From the NCBI RefSeq assembly GCF_029167625.1, contig NZ_CP119146.1, forward strand, positions 232,356 to 296,355: 64,000 bases of DNA, read 5' to 3'. Of this stretch, positions 8,390-17,338 are shown in pieces. The notes under the pieces are model-generated. The model made no database searches, was not told the DNA's origin, and saw only the letters and a program-made list of their open reading frames with translations. The stretch is from Streptomyces sp. AM 4-1-1. GTDB taxonomy: Bacteria; Actinomycetota; Actinomycetes; Streptomycetales; Streptomycetaceae. The first letter of the stretch is position 1; each line of letters starts with the position of its first letter. The position numbers and the translations under genes are program-made.

Positions 8390-8818
8390 CTACGCCTGCG
8401 CGGCGGTGAGTTGTCCGACCTGGTCGAGCAAGAGCTGGGCCCGGGCGAAGGCGGCCGCCTTGTGACCGTACGACGGAACAACCAGGTGCATGGTCTCGTG
8501 CGCCAGGGCGCGATCGGCCTCCTCGCGCGTGGTCACCAGCTTGAGGTTGATGGCCATCAACGGCACCCGCAGCCGTGCGGTCTTCGGGCCCAGATACACC
8601 TGGGCGGCGTAGTGCGAGAGGTAGGGCATGCCGCTGATCGAGGCGTACGCCACAAGATCGGTGACGACATGGAAGTCGCGCCCGGACACGGTCGCGAACA
8701 GCTTGGCGCGCCGGCGCAGCCAGTTCACGTCGACGGGAAGGTCGCGCTCGTGTTCCAGGAGCGGGCTCCGCAGGTCAGCGTGCCGCTGCTCGGTCACCGG
8801 GTGCGCTCGCTCTGCCAT
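8390..8818 (-). CDS. Small HExxH metallopeptidase-like protein
   Basis: This encodes 142 residues. The motif AHETMHLVVPSYGHKAAAF at about 105-123 contains HExxH (HETMH) and a later histidine in GHKAAAF, as in small SprT-like or WLM-like zinc peptidases. Residues about 25-95 carry the LRRRAKLFATVSGRDFHVV segment. No signal peptide is seen, so it should act in the cytoplasm unless exported by the transfer system. It is the last gene of the operon segment that begins at 14.8 kb, downstream of the two effector-like genes. Confidence 0.6.
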   Translation of the reverse strand: MAERAHPVTEQRHADLRSPLLEHERDLPVDVNWLRRRAKLFATVSGRDFHVVTDLVAYASISGMPYLSHYAAQVYLGPKTARLRVPLMAINLKLVTTREEADRALAHETMHLVVPSYGHKAAAFARAQLLLDQVGQLTAAQA

Positions 8819-8976
8819 GGGTCTCCTCCTCTCGAGTGCGGGCCGGCTCTTCGGCCGGGTCGTTCAGCCGGCCATCCCCGCGCGGGGGCCAGCCAGTGGT
8901 CTCCTCGGCCGTCGGCCGCGGGGACATCATGCCAACACGCCCCGCCGTCGCTCTTCGGCACCGGCGACGGGGCCGT

Positions 8977-9444
8977 TCACGCATAGCGTCCGTGCCAGGA
9001 GTCGGCATCCAGTCGACCCAGTGCGGCGTCCTCCTCCGGGGAGAGACGGTTGGTGAAGTCGTCCCAGCGGGTGAGCTGCTCGAGCTCGGGGCCGTCGGCC
9101 GGCTCGATCCGTGCCTTCTGCCCTGTGGTCAGGTCTATCTCCACTCCGTCGTCCACGACGTCAGCACGCGCCACCGGAAGGGATCGCCGCCGGGCCAGGC
9201 CGAGGTTGAACAGGTAGCCGCTCCCGGTGTCCTGGCCGCCGACCAGGGGCCTGATCCATATGACCTGGTCGCCGTCGTCCTCGTAGCGGTGGTGCCGGGC
9301 GAGGGCGGCACGGAAGACCTCCGTCCCGTCGGGGTCCGACACGACCAGGCGCGCGCCGGCGTCCACTGGGTCGCCGGTCGGGCTGTGGTTGCCCGCGACG
9401 AGGTCCGAGAGCCGCTGGTGCCACTGCTGCTGTGTTGCTGTCAT
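8977..9444 (-). CDS. Hypothetical protein downstream of the effector-like genes
   Basis: This encodes 155 residues beginning MTATQQQWHQRLSDL. The start is fixed by the position just after the stop of the preceding gene at 9465; the longer open frame upstream is antisense-type noise inside that gene. The protein is acidic and soluble, with strands such as QVIWIRPLVGG and VEIDLTTGQKARI. Family not recognised. Its place right after two effector-like genes allows a chaperone or immunity role, but that is a guess from position. Confidence 0.6.
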   Translation of the reverse strand: MTATQQQWHQRLSDLVAGNHSPTGDPVDAGARLVVSDPDGTEVFRAALARHHRYEDDGDQVIWIRPLVGGQDTGSGYLFNLGLARRRSLPVARADVVDDGVEIDLTTGQKARIEPADGPELEQLTRWDDFTNRLSPEEDAALGRLDADSWHGRYA

Positions 9445-9464
9445 CGAATCGCTCCTGGTCAGAT

Positions 9465-11738
9465 CTAGTAGTCGGCTTCCGTGCACAGGACATCCTCGAC
9501 GGGTTTCCCGCCGAGCTGGGTGATGCCCCGCGAGGTGAGGGAAGCGAGGATGCTGTTGCGCTCCGCGGCGGTGTGGCACACGATCCGGCTGGGGGCCTCG
9601 GCCCCGAGCAGGTCGATCCCGTTGCGGAACATGATTTCGTTGCTGCTGCCGGAGAACTTGGCGATCTTCATCGGGTCCCGCGTGATCGTCCCGGCGTTGT
9701 AGTTGTGGTGCGCGGGGTTGATGGCGCCGTAGTGGTCGCCGTTGTAGGCGTAGTAGTCGCTGCGCTGCATGAGCACGCTCGGGTCGTCCCAGATCAGCCG
9801 GCCTCCACCCGGGGAGCTGGGCGTCTTCTTGACCCGCAGGAACACCGAGTTGGCACCACCGGTCATCTTGTCGGACTGCTCGCTCATGCCGAGCCCGCCA
9901 CCGATGCCCATCACTGCACGCTTCTCCGTGGAGGCCAGGACCCCCGTTCCGAGGAGACTGGCGAGATCGCCGCCGTTGAGGTTGTGGGTCAGCGACCGGC
10001 CCTTGAACGCGCCCTGGACCTCCGCCTTCTTTCCGGTCACGTCGAAGCGGGACCAGGTCAGCCACTTGCCGCCGGTCGACGGCGTCGGCTCGTAGCCCGG
10101 GCTGGCCGCGAGTTCGGCGCCGCTGGCGAATCCGGAGGCCTTTGCGACGGCGTCTCGGACGACCTCGACCTTCATCGGCAGCACCTTGTGGGATGCCTCC
10201 AGGTGGATCCTCTTCATCGCCGTCTGCAGGGCGTCGCTGTCGAGACCCATGAGGGACTCCATGCGCTGGTGAACGATCTCCTGGACCTGAAGATCCTGGA
10301 GACCCTGGGCCGTCTCCATAGCGCCCTTCATGCCGGCCGAGCCCTCCAACCCCTGGGCCCGGATGTTGTTCGCCAGGTACGTCCACTCCCCCTCTGCCGC
10401 GGTCATCGGCTTGTTCATCAGGTGCAGCTGCTCCAGCCGCTCCACGAGGTCCTTACCGTGGCCGGCGCCCGCAGGGGCGTGGACCTCGAGCTGTCCCCGC
10501 AGCGAGAACTCCGTGTTCGCCGGGTCGTTGTCCTTGTACGGGCGGTAGACGGCCTTCCAGCCGTCGCCCATGTCGATCTCGTACTCCGTGCCGTTGGCGG
10601 AAGAGCGGGTGACACCGTCCCATGACGTCTGCCCGGTCTCCGGGTCGAGGGTGGCCTTGATCCGGCTCGCCTTGCGGACCGTCGCGGCGAGCGTGCCGGG
10701 CTCCGGATCCCCGTCGGGCACCGGGATCTGCTTGGTGACCATCTTGGTCGAGGTCACTTCGTAGGCGTCCATCCACGGCATGGGCGCCCCGCCGTTGTCG
10801 ATCTTGTCTTTCACGACGTTCAGCTGCTGCAGGTAGTGCAGGGCCATGGCCTTCTCGTCGTCGCTGATCGACGGGTTGTGAAGGACGTCGGCGACTGCGT
10901 CGTAGGCTGCCTGGTGCTTGGCGATCGATGCTTCCGACATCTCGGAGCCGGTCTTCAGCTTGTGCTGCACTGAGCTGATGGCGGTCTTGGTCAGCTCGGC
11001 CAGCTTCTTTTGCTTGTCGAGGTCAAGGCGCTCCTTGACCTCCTCCTCGACCTGGATCTCCTCCATGTGCGTGCCGGGGATGCTGAGCGCATCAAGCAGC
11101 TTCTCCTCTGCCTCCTCGGATATGTGCGTGAGCAGCACCTCCCGTGGACCGTCCGATGAGTCGTAGGCGACCAGGGTTGCCTCGGAGTTGATGAAGTCGT
11201 CCCCGCCCACCAGGATCGGCGTACCAGTGGGCTCGCCCACCGGAGGCGCCGCCGGCACCGGCGTCAGCGGCGGGTCCGTCTCCTCCTCCTCTTCCTCCTG
11301 GACCTCCTCGATGTCCTCGGCCTGGAGCAGCACGGCTTCCTCCGCAGACGGCTCCTCACCGCCGCTTTGCAGCTCTCCATCGGCTACCACGTCCTCGGCC
11401 TCGGCAGACGCCTCTGCGGTTTCCTCCTCCGGCGGTGCGGCGGACGCGGCCGGCTCGGGTTCCGATTCGGGTTCGGTGCCCAGGAGCGTCTCCAGCTCCG
11501 CCAGCGGGTCGTCGCCGGCCGGAAGTTCCGCAGAGGGAGCCGGCTCGACAACCGGCTCGGGCAGTTCCGGCACCTCGAACGCGGGCTCCCCCGCAGATCC
11601 CACGGCCGCGCCCGCAAGGTCTGCCGCCTCACCCGCTGCCGGCGCGCCGGTGATGTCCAACGGGGCAGCGGGGGCCTCGGCGAGCGCGGTGGGACTGACC
11701 GCGTAGCTCTGGTGGCTCGACTTGGATCCGGTTCCCAT
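9465..11738 (-). CDS. Large protein sharing an N-terminal tag; possible ADP-ribosyltransferase-like C-terminus
   Basis: This encodes 757 residues. Residues 1-17 (MGTGSKSSHQSYAVSPT) match the start of the adjacent 875-residue protein. Residues about 20-190 are a low-complexity acidic, Pro- and Ala-rich linker. Residues 190-560 are helical and acidic. The last 170 residues hold LTHNLNGGDLASLLGTGVLA, a glycine-rich segment ending DKMTGGANSVFLRV, and SSNEIMFRNGIDLLG. The histidine-plus-Gly-Val-Leu opening and the NEIMF near the end recall ADP-ribosyltransferase folds, but I cannot confirm the catalytic set. No signal peptide or membrane segment. The ATG overlaps the previous stop (TGATG), so the pair is translationally coupled. 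Confidence 0.75.
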   Translation of the reverse strand: MGTGSKSSHQSYAVSPTALAEAPAAPLDITGAPAAGEAADLAGAAVGSAGEPAFEVPELPEPVVEPAPSAELPAGDDPLAELETLLGTEPESEPEPAASAAPPEEETAEASAEAEDVVADGELQSGGEEPSAEEAVLLQAEDIEEVQEEEEEETDPPLTPVPAAPPVGEPTGTPILVGGDDFINSEATLVAYDSSDGPREVLLTHISEEAEEKLLDALSIPGTHMEEIQVEEEVKERLDLDKQKKLAELTKTAISSVQHKLKTGSEMSEASIAKHQAAYDAVADVLHNPSISDDEKAMALHYLQQLNVVKDKIDNGGAPMPWMDAYEVTSTKMVTKQIPVPDGDPEPGTLAATVRKASRIKATLDPETGQTSWDGVTRSSANGTEYEIDMGDGWKAVYRPYKDNDPANTEFSLRGQLEVHAPAGAGHGKDLVERLEQLHLMNKPMTAAEGEWTYLANNIRAQGLEGSAGMKGAMETAQGLQDLQVQEIVHQRMESLMGLDSDALQTAMKRIHLEASHKVLPMKVEVVRDAVAKASGFASGAELAASPGYEPTPSTGGKWLTWSRFDVTGKKAEVQGAFKGRSLTHNLNGGDLASLLGTGVLASTEKRAVMGIGGGLGMSEQSDKMTGGANSVFLRVKKTPSSPGGGRLIWDDPSVLMQRSDYYAYNGDHYGAINPAHHNYNAGTITRDPMKIAKFSGSSNEIMFRNGIDLLGAEAPSRIVCHTAAERNSILASLTSRGITQLGGKPVEDVLCTEADY

Positions 11739-14365
11739 CAGCTACCACCGCCGTGCTTGAGGGAGGCGCCGGAGGGCAGACCCAGCTGCTTGACGAAGAA
11801 GTCGGAGAAGTTCTGGCGCAAGTTGTTCTTCCTCTCTACGGCGTGGTCCAGGAACGCGGTCGCGATCTGGTCGTTGCTGACCTGGGACTGCGGGATCTTC
11901 AGTGCCTTCGCTGCCCGGCTGCGCATCTGCGGCACCCACGCCACGCCACTCTTGGCACCCTCGTGCGCGGTGGAGTGCAGGATGGAGCGCAGCTGTGCGT
12001 CCGGCATGGACTCGAACTTCTTGATCACCGGGTGCGCGGCGGCAGGGTTGATCTTGACCCCGCTGGCGAGACCACTGCCCAGGGCTGCCTGGTAGAGCTT
12101 CTGGTGGACGGGAGTGAACCCGCCCCCGCCGCTGGGGGCGTAGTCCACCGACAGCTTGTCCGCGCCGAAGTGCTTGAAGGCCTGACCGCGGTCGATCTGC
12201 ACGAGGCCGCCGGAGGGCGTGCTCAGCCAGTTGTCCTGGTGACCGTCGTGTTCGCCGACGAGCCACGACCCCACGTGCGACCGGACGATCGCGTCGACCT
12301 GGGACTGTGTCCACTGACTCGGGCTGGAAGTGAACGGCTTGGCGTCCTTGAGCAGCGGCTGGATGGAGCCGACCGTTCCGTCGGCCTTCTTGTGGTGATA
12401 CACCGGCACAGCCGGCACGCCACCCAGCGACAGGACGTGGGACGCGGCGGCTTCGGTGTGCCCCAGGGCACCGCCGTGGTTGTGGTCGGCCTTGAACATC
12501 CACTGCGAGCCGTCGGGCGCAGCGTGGATGGTCTTGGCGTACGTTCCGCCGAGGTTCGACGCTGTGGTGCCGGGGCCGAAGGCCCAGCCGGCGACCTCTT
12601 TGGCGTCCACGCGGGCAGGCATGTCCTGGTGGGTCGCCTTGGCGTGCTGGACCGCTGCCATCATGGCCTGGACGTTGGCGTTGAACGAGCCCGGCTTCGG
12701 CGCCTTCACCGGCTTCGCCGCAGGTGCGGCCGGCTTCGCCCCGGAGCCGGTGGCATTCGCAGGCAGCTTGCTCGCCAGGGCCTGGACGGCCTCGTCCGAG
12801 GCCAAACCTCCGTCGGGCTTCATCGAAGGCGCCGCCGCGGCCGCCGCCTTGGCGGCCTTGGCCGCCTCCTTCTTCGCGACGTCCGCAGTGACCTTGTCCT
12901 TGATCGCCTGCTGGTCGTACTTCTCGTTGAAGCTCGCGGCAATGTAGTTCTGGACCTGGGCACGCGTGGCCTTGGCGTTGTTGTCCATCCCTAGCTCGGC
13001 CGCAACGCCGCGCAGGTCGGAGAGCTTCTGCTTCGCGGCCCACGCCTTGAAGTCGTTCGTCAGATCGCCGGGGTGAAGGTACTTCCCTGGCCCGAGGGCC
13101 GGATGCTCGGCGTACGGAGTGTCGCTGGCACCCCCTTGCTGGGTGTAGGCGTACCAGCCCTTCACGGCCATCTGCATGTCTTGGACGTCGCCGGCGTTCT
13201 TCGCCCAGGCGGCGATCGTCTGCGGTGCGCCCGGGTCGCCAGCCGCCGGGAGGTTCAGGGGCTGCCCGCCCTCGGGCGCCACCGCAATGTGCGCGGCGTA
13301 CCCGGCGTCGAGATTCGACAGCTGCTCCTGTCGCTTGGCCGCCACGGCCTTCAGCGACTCCACTTCACTCTCGGGTGTGTTCGGCCGCATGAGTGTCACG
13401 AGCTGCTGGCCACTGAGGTGCGTCGCCTCGGTCTCGCTCAGCTGGCCAGTAGCGAGAGCCTCCTGAACCGAGGGCTGGACCACCTTCGGGTGCATGTACT
13501 TATGGGTGAGGACCTCGTCAACCGCCAACTTGGCCTCGGCCTTGGTCTTGGCCAGGTCCTCGCCGAGCTCAGGACAGTCGGCCGAGGCCAATTTCTGCTC
13601 GGCCGCGAGCATCGTTTGGAGGGCCTCGGCCTGTTTTCCCTGCCACTGGGGCCCGTAGGTCTTCGACGCGTCGGTCCAGGCGTCGATCGACGCGGTTACT
13701 GCCTGGGCGGAGGCCGTGACCTCGTCCGGCGTGGCCTTCCACGCGCCGCCACTGAGGGGCGGGTCGGTGCCCTCGATCTCGTGCAGGTCGGCCAGCGTCA
13801 TTCCACCGACCGTCTTGCCAGCGAGCAGCTCGTTGTACCGGTTGAGGGCGGCGGCCTGGATCTTCGCCTTGGACGGGATGTCGCCCGGGTATGCGGGGTC
13901 GAGCCAGTGGATGAGGGGGTGCTGGCCCTTGCCGGACAGGCCCACAAGAGCGGGGTGCTCGAAGCCCTTGGCCTCGGCGATCTCGCGCAAGTCATCCTCG
14001 TCGAGCGAGTTCAGGTAGGCCAGGGTCTGCGCCTTCAGCGCCTTGGTGTGGGCTTCAATCTCCTCGTCGGAAGCGCCCGCCTCCTTCAGTTTCTCGATGG
14101 CGTCCTGAGCCTGTTCAACCTGGCCGACGAAGAGGTCGTACCGCTCGACGGGGTCCGTCGGGACCTCGTCCTCGGGATCGAGGGCGAACGGCGGGCCGGC
14201 GAGCTCCCCCATGAGGTCCATCGCGACCATTAGGTCGGCCTTGGCCTGGACCTCTTCATCGGACATCGCCTGTGCCGGCGCCTCGGCCACCACATCGTCG
14301 GTCTCAGATGCCGTGGTGGGTCCCACCGCGTAGGAAGCGTGCGAGGACTTGCTGCCGGTGCCCAT
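11738..14365 (-). CDS. Large protein with N-terminal tag and HipA/PI-kinase-like domain
   Basis: This encodes 875 residues. Residues 1-17 (MGTGSKSSHASYAVGPT) match the next gene's start. The middle, to about 560, is helical with Ala-rich linkers. Residues about 590-735 look like a kinase of the HipA/phosphatidylinositol-kinase-like superfamily: WMFKAD supplies a lysine near 624, GHTEAAASHVLSLGGVPAVP follows, then HDGHQDNW near 706 (catalytic Asp, His and Asn) and QIDRGQAF near 724 (metal Asp). All key residues are present. A 140-residue helical tail follows. No signal peptide is seen. Its ATG overlaps the preceding stop (TGATG). The gene sits in the transfer operon but is no known T4SS part, so an effector carried or secreted by the transfer machine is my inference. 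Confidence 0.8.
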   Translation of the reverse strand: MGTGSKSSHASYAVGPTTASETDDVVAEAPAQAMSDEEVQAKADLMVAMDLMGELAGPPFALDPEDEVPTDPVERYDLFVGQVEQAQDAIEKLKEAGASDEEIEAHTKALKAQTLAYLNSLDEDDLREIAEAKGFEHPALVGLSGKGQHPLIHWLDPAYPGDIPSKAKIQAAALNRYNELLAGKTVGGMTLADLHEIEGTDPPLSGGAWKATPDEVTASAQAVTASIDAWTDASKTYGPQWQGKQAEALQTMLAAEQKLASADCPELGEDLAKTKAEAKLAVDEVLTHKYMHPKVVQPSVQEALATGQLSETEATHLSGQQLVTLMRPNTPESEVESLKAVAAKRQEQLSNLDAGYAAHIAVAPEGGQPLNLPAAGDPGAPQTIAAWAKNAGDVQDMQMAVKGWYAYTQQGGASDTPYAEHPALGPGKYLHPGDLTNDFKAWAAKQKLSDLRGVAAELGMDNNAKATRAQVQNYIAASFNEKYDQQAIKDKVTADVAKKEAAKAAKAAAAAAPSMKPDGGLASDEAVQALASKLPANATGSGAKPAAPAAKPVKAPKPGSFNANVQAMMAAVQHAKATHQDMPARVDAKEVAGWAFGPGTTASNLGGTYAKTIHAAPDGSQWMFKADHNHGGALGHTEAAASHVLSLGGVPAVPVYHHKKADGTVGSIQPLLKDAKPFTSSPSQWTQSQVDAIVRSHVGSWLVGEHDGHQDNWLSTPSGGLVQIDRGQAFKHFGADKLSVDYAPSGGGGFTPVHQKLYQAALGSGLASGVKINPAAAHPVIKKFESMPDAQLRSILHSTAHEGAKSGVAWVPQMRSRAAKALKIPQSQVSNDQIATAFLDHAVERKNNLRQNFSDFFVKQLGLPSGASLKHGGGS

Positions 14366-14766
14366 CAGACATCACCGCGCGGCGGGAGCGCAGGGAAGAC
14401 CTCGGCGAGCAGTCCGTCCAGAACGAGGTCGGCTGCGTGCGTGAGGTCGAGCGCGCCCTCCGGAACGTCCGCCGGTTCGAGCGAGCACGTGCCCCCGGAC
14501 TGCGCAATCCAGCGCTCGATGTCCTGGCTGCTGGTGGTCTCGCCCAGGCGCTCGCGCCAGGGGGCGGCCGGCTCGTAGACGAGGGGGACCCAGCGCACGA
14601 CCCGTTCGGCTGGCTGGCGGTTCTCGTCGAGGCCGAGCACGGCGACGGGGTCGACGGGGAGGCCGGCCGCGGGGTGCCAGACGAGCAGGATCCACAGTCG
14701 CCAGGCCGGAGCGGCCGTCGACGGCTCCGCCGTCTGGGTTTCAGTGGTGTCGGGTTCGGTCGTCAC
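14365..14766 (-). CDS. Small hypothetical protein heading the effector-like operon
   Basis: This encodes 133 residues from a GTG preceded by GGGAGGAG; an in-frame GTG at 14793, at the very end of the control element, would add nine residues. It begins with a Thr/Pro-rich stretch and then PAWRLWILLVWHPAAGLPVD. A helical acidic C-terminus follows (LTHAADLVLDGLLAEVFPAL). The stop overlaps the ATG of the kinase-like gene. Small acidic proteins coupled to large export substrates are often chaperones, but nothing in the sequence proves that here. Confidence 0.65.
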   Translation of the reverse strand: MTTEPDTTETQTAEPSTAAPAWRLWILLVWHPAAGLPVDPVAVLGLDENRQPAERVVRWVPLVYEPAAPWRERLGETTSSQDIERWIAQSGGTCSLEPADVPEGALDLTHAADLVLDGLLAEVFPALPPRGDV

Positions 14767-14790
14767 GGAGGCTCCTCCCAAAGGTGCTTT

Positions 14791-14830
14791 CACCTGCTAC
14801 AGGTGTGGGAGGAGCCGCCGGTGTGACAGT
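14791..14830 (-). promoter_or_regulatory. Transfer control element, copy A
   Basis: On the minus strand: TGTCACAC, 14 bases, ACACCTGTAGCAGGTG. The right half contains the inverted repeat CACCTG-TAG-CAGGTG. It lies 25 bp upstream of the GTG at 14766. Copies B to E are at 21451, 31240, 38701 and 46165, all in the same orientation to the gene they precede. Confidence 0.75.
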
Positions 14831-14846
14831 GCGCGCGAAGAAGTTT

Positions 14847-15962
14847 TCAGCGACCGGGCGGGAGCGAGGCCATGTACTGGACCGTAGCGGCGAAGGCGTC
14901 CTCGCTCCGGGCGTGAACGTCCTCGCGACCGTTGGCCGTCATGATCGCGCCATGCAGGGCGTACTGGTGCGGGTTCTGCGAGATCAGGGTCAGCCGGGGG
15001 CCGAAGATCTGCGCCATCTCGGCAATGCGGTTGGCCCGGGACAGACCGGTAAGGAAGACCGGCATGTCCTCGGGGAGGTTCTCGGCCAGGAAGTGCAGAC
15101 CGGGCCGCTCCCAGCTGTCCCAGTCGGCGTTGTCACGGACCGTCTGCACGTTGATGGCGATGGCGGCTGGCTGGGTGTCCTCGATCCAGGAGACGTAGCG
15201 CTGGAGGTCCTCGAGCCGGAACCAATAGCAGTTCGGCACGACGTTCACGCCGGCCTCGGCGAACTCCTGCGCGAGGAGGAGCGATCGGCGCATGTTGAGC
15301 AGGTGTTCCGTGCGCGGCCAGTCCCCGTAGATGCTGTAGTTGCACGAGAGGACCAGGTCCCACTCCTGCTCGGCGATCCGCTCGACGAGCCTGTCGGTGC
15401 CGCGGCGGGTCCAGAAGGCCTCGACGAGCGGGTCCTCGCCGTAGCCGACCAGCACGGCCTTCTGGTGGTCTTTGAGGGCGAGGGCCTGGCGGGCGGTCTG
15501 CTCGGTGAACCGCTTGTAGAGCGTGTGGGTGTCGGGCGAGAACACGCGCCGCAGACCGACGCCGTAGGCCGGCCAGTTCAGGCTGGCGTCGAGCTTGGTG
15601 ACCGCGGAGCCGTCGGTCATGGGGATGAAGGACGGCAGGCCGTCGGGCAGCGTGCTGTCGACGTTGATGTCGTCGAAGGTCAGGGTGCCGCCGACGTCCG
15701 CCATCCATCCGGCTATGTCGGTCCGGCTCCCGCACCGGATCGGGCACTTGCGGGTCACGCACGCGTTCGCCGGTGCGTCGGCCTCGGCTGCTGAGCACCC
15801 GCAGAACCGGCAGTCCGAGTTCTGGCCGGTGCACAGGGGCTCGACGGTGGCCGGACCGCCCCGGCCGTCGGGCCCGGCGTAGAAGGCGCAGCTGTTGCAG
15901 TCGCAGCCGCGGCCCGGGAGGGGAACGCCGACGGTCGGGATGGGCAGGCAGACACTGGTCAT
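14847..15962 (-). CDS. Cysteine-rich DUF4417-like protein
   Basis: This encodes 371 residues. The first 90 carry at least ten cysteines (GCDCNSCAFYAG, SDCRFCGC, ACVTRKCPIRCGS), enough for an iron-sulfur or zinc site. Residues about 140-365 look like an alpha/beta barrel: CNYSIYGDWPRTEHLLNMRR, VNVVPNCYWF, AIAINVQTV and MPVFLTGLSR. This order resembles the DUF4417 proteins found with ParB-like genes in actinobacterial phages and plasmids. Function is not established. It overlaps the ParB-like gene by four bases and ends just before control element A. Confidence 0.65.
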   Translation of the reverse strand: MTSVCLPIPTVGVPLPGRGCDCNSCAFYAGPDGRGGPATVEPLCTGQNSDCRFCGCSAAEADAPANACVTRKCPIRCGSRTDIAGWMADVGGTLTFDDINVDSTLPDGLPSFIPMTDGSAVTKLDASLNWPAYGVGLRRVFSPDTHTLYKRFTEQTARQALALKDHQKAVLVGYGEDPLVEAFWTRRGTDRLVERIAEQEWDLVLSCNYSIYGDWPRTEHLLNMRRSLLLAQEFAEAGVNVVPNCYWFRLEDLQRYVSWIEDTQPAAIAINVQTVRDNADWDSWERPGLHFLAENLPEDMPVFLTGLSRANRIAEMAQIFGPRLTLISQNPHQYALHGAIMTANGREDVHARSEDAFAATVQYMASLPPGR

Positions 15963-17302
15963 GCTGCTTCGCTTCCTTCGGTGATTGCGTCGTCGTCCGT
16001 CGCGCCGTCGGCGGACGCGTCGTTGAGATGGGCGTGGAGCTCGCGCAGGGCGAGGCGCAGGGAGCCGCGGTCGTACCGCGCGATCTCCTTGCCGGCCCGG
16101 ACCTCGGCCAGCAGCCCGCGGATGCCGTCCAGCGCGGTGCGGATCGTGTTGGACTCCACAGCCGGACGGCTCGGGGCGGCGTCGGCCAGCATCGCTTCTG
16201 GGGCGGCTTCCGGTGCCGGCGCCGCAGGCTGCAACGGCCTGTCCGGCTCCGCGATCGCTGCCACTTCGTCCACGCCGAGGGGCGAAGCAGCGTCGTCGCC
16301 GCCTTCTTCGGTTTCCTCCTGGCCCTCCGCCCGGGTGGGGACCCGGGTGAGCTTCGCCCGGCGGTCGGCGTTCGCCGCGTCCTGCCGCTCCTCGGCTTCG
16401 GTGATGATCTCTTCTGGCCCGAGCTCGGGCTCCTCCAGGCCGACGTTCACGGCCGTCGGCAGCAGGTGGAGCCGCTTGGTGGACTTCAGCGCGGCCCAGA
16501 TGCCCTCGGCGGCCTGGGCCCGGCCGTTGCGAAGCTCGGCGAACCGGATCCGGGTGTTCAGGCGGACTGCGGCCTCGTCCATCTCCTCGGTGAGGTCGCG
16601 AGGCAGCGCGCGGAAGGCCCGCACGAGCTCGCCGGCCTTGCGCTCGTTGAGCTGCAGACCGAGACGGTCCAGCACCTCGCTCCAGGGGGCGGCACAGGAA
16701 CTGTCGGTGCCGCGGATCTTCTCCAGGGCAAGGAACCGCTCGGCCGGGTCAGGGATCGCGTAGACCTCCTGCGGCACGGGCTTGCCGGCCTTCAGGAGCT
16801 TGCCAACGAGGATGGCGCATCGCTGGTACAGCAATGCGGCAGCCTGCTCGCCCGGGCGGAGGGGCTCGCGGGCAAAGTTTTCGACGAAGCGCCACATGTG
16901 GCGCTCCTCCTCGGACAACGGGCCCGGGCAGACCACGGCCGGCAGCGCCTGGAAGTGCGGGTTGTCCGGACGGTTGACGGCGCCCCAGCGCATCGCGCGC
17001 AGGCGGCGCTCCCCGGTGACCAGGCGGATCGTCGGCGCCTTGCCGTCGACGACGATCTCCTCGGCCAGGACCGGCTCCAGGAGGCCGATGACGGACATGG
17101 AGGAGATGAGGTCGGCGAGCTCGGACGGAGGCAGTGAGTCGGAGGGGTTGCGGGCGTGGGGCTCGGTGAAGGGCGCACCCTGCCCGCGTAGCGGCAGCAT
17201 CTCGAATCGCCGCTGCCGCAGCTTGACGCTGCGGTGCAGGATCTCGGTGAGCCGGATCATGCTCCCGCCGTCCGGCGGAGCCGCGAGCGAGGTACTGGTC
17301 AT
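15959..17302 (-). CDS. ParB/Srx-fold protein
   Basis: This encodes 447 residues. Residues about 40-160 form a ParB N-terminal domain: LADLISSMSVIGLLEPVLAE, then IRLVTGERRLRAMRW at about 93-107 with the GERR motif, then RFVENFAREPLRPGEQA. A helical DNA-binding region follows (about 160-270), then an acidic Ala/Glu linker. It may mark a plasmid site for segregation or act in transfer. No ParA partner is present in the window. GGTCAAGGGG repeats at 32.35-34.3 kb are a possible target, which is only inference. It is co-transcribed with the replication-relaxation gene upstream. Confidence 0.85.
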   Translation of the reverse strand: MTSTSLAAPPDGGSMIRLTEILHRSVKLRQRRFEMLPLRGQGAPFTEPHARNPSDSLPPSELADLISSMSVIGLLEPVLAEEIVVDGKAPTIRLVTGERRLRAMRWGAVNRPDNPHFQALPAVVCPGPLSEEERHMWRFVENFAREPLRPGEQAAALLYQRCAILVGKLLKAGKPVPQEVYAIPDPAERFLALEKIRGTDSSCAAPWSEVLDRLGLQLNERKAGELVRAFRALPRDLTEEMDEAAVRLNTRIRFAELRNGRAQAAEGIWAALKSTKRLHLLPTAVNVGLEEPELGPEEIITEAEERQDAANADRRAKLTRVPTRAEGQEETEEGGDDAASPLGVDEVAAIAEPDRPLQPAAPAPEAAPEAMLADAAPSRPAVESNTIRTALDGIRGLLAEVRAGKEIARYDRGSLRLALRELHAHLNDASADGATDDDAITEGSEAA

Positions 17303-17338
17303 GGCGCTGCTTCCTTCAGGGCCGCGGGGCGCGGCCGG

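Noticed and set aside
11753..12994. Long plus-strand open frame opposite the kinase-like gene (and similar ones at 24126-26582, 26507-28855 and 42418-44163)
   Set aside because: High GC makes long open frames on the opposite strand of real genes. Their translations are Arg/Gly/Val-rich with no motif, while the other strand has clear domains.
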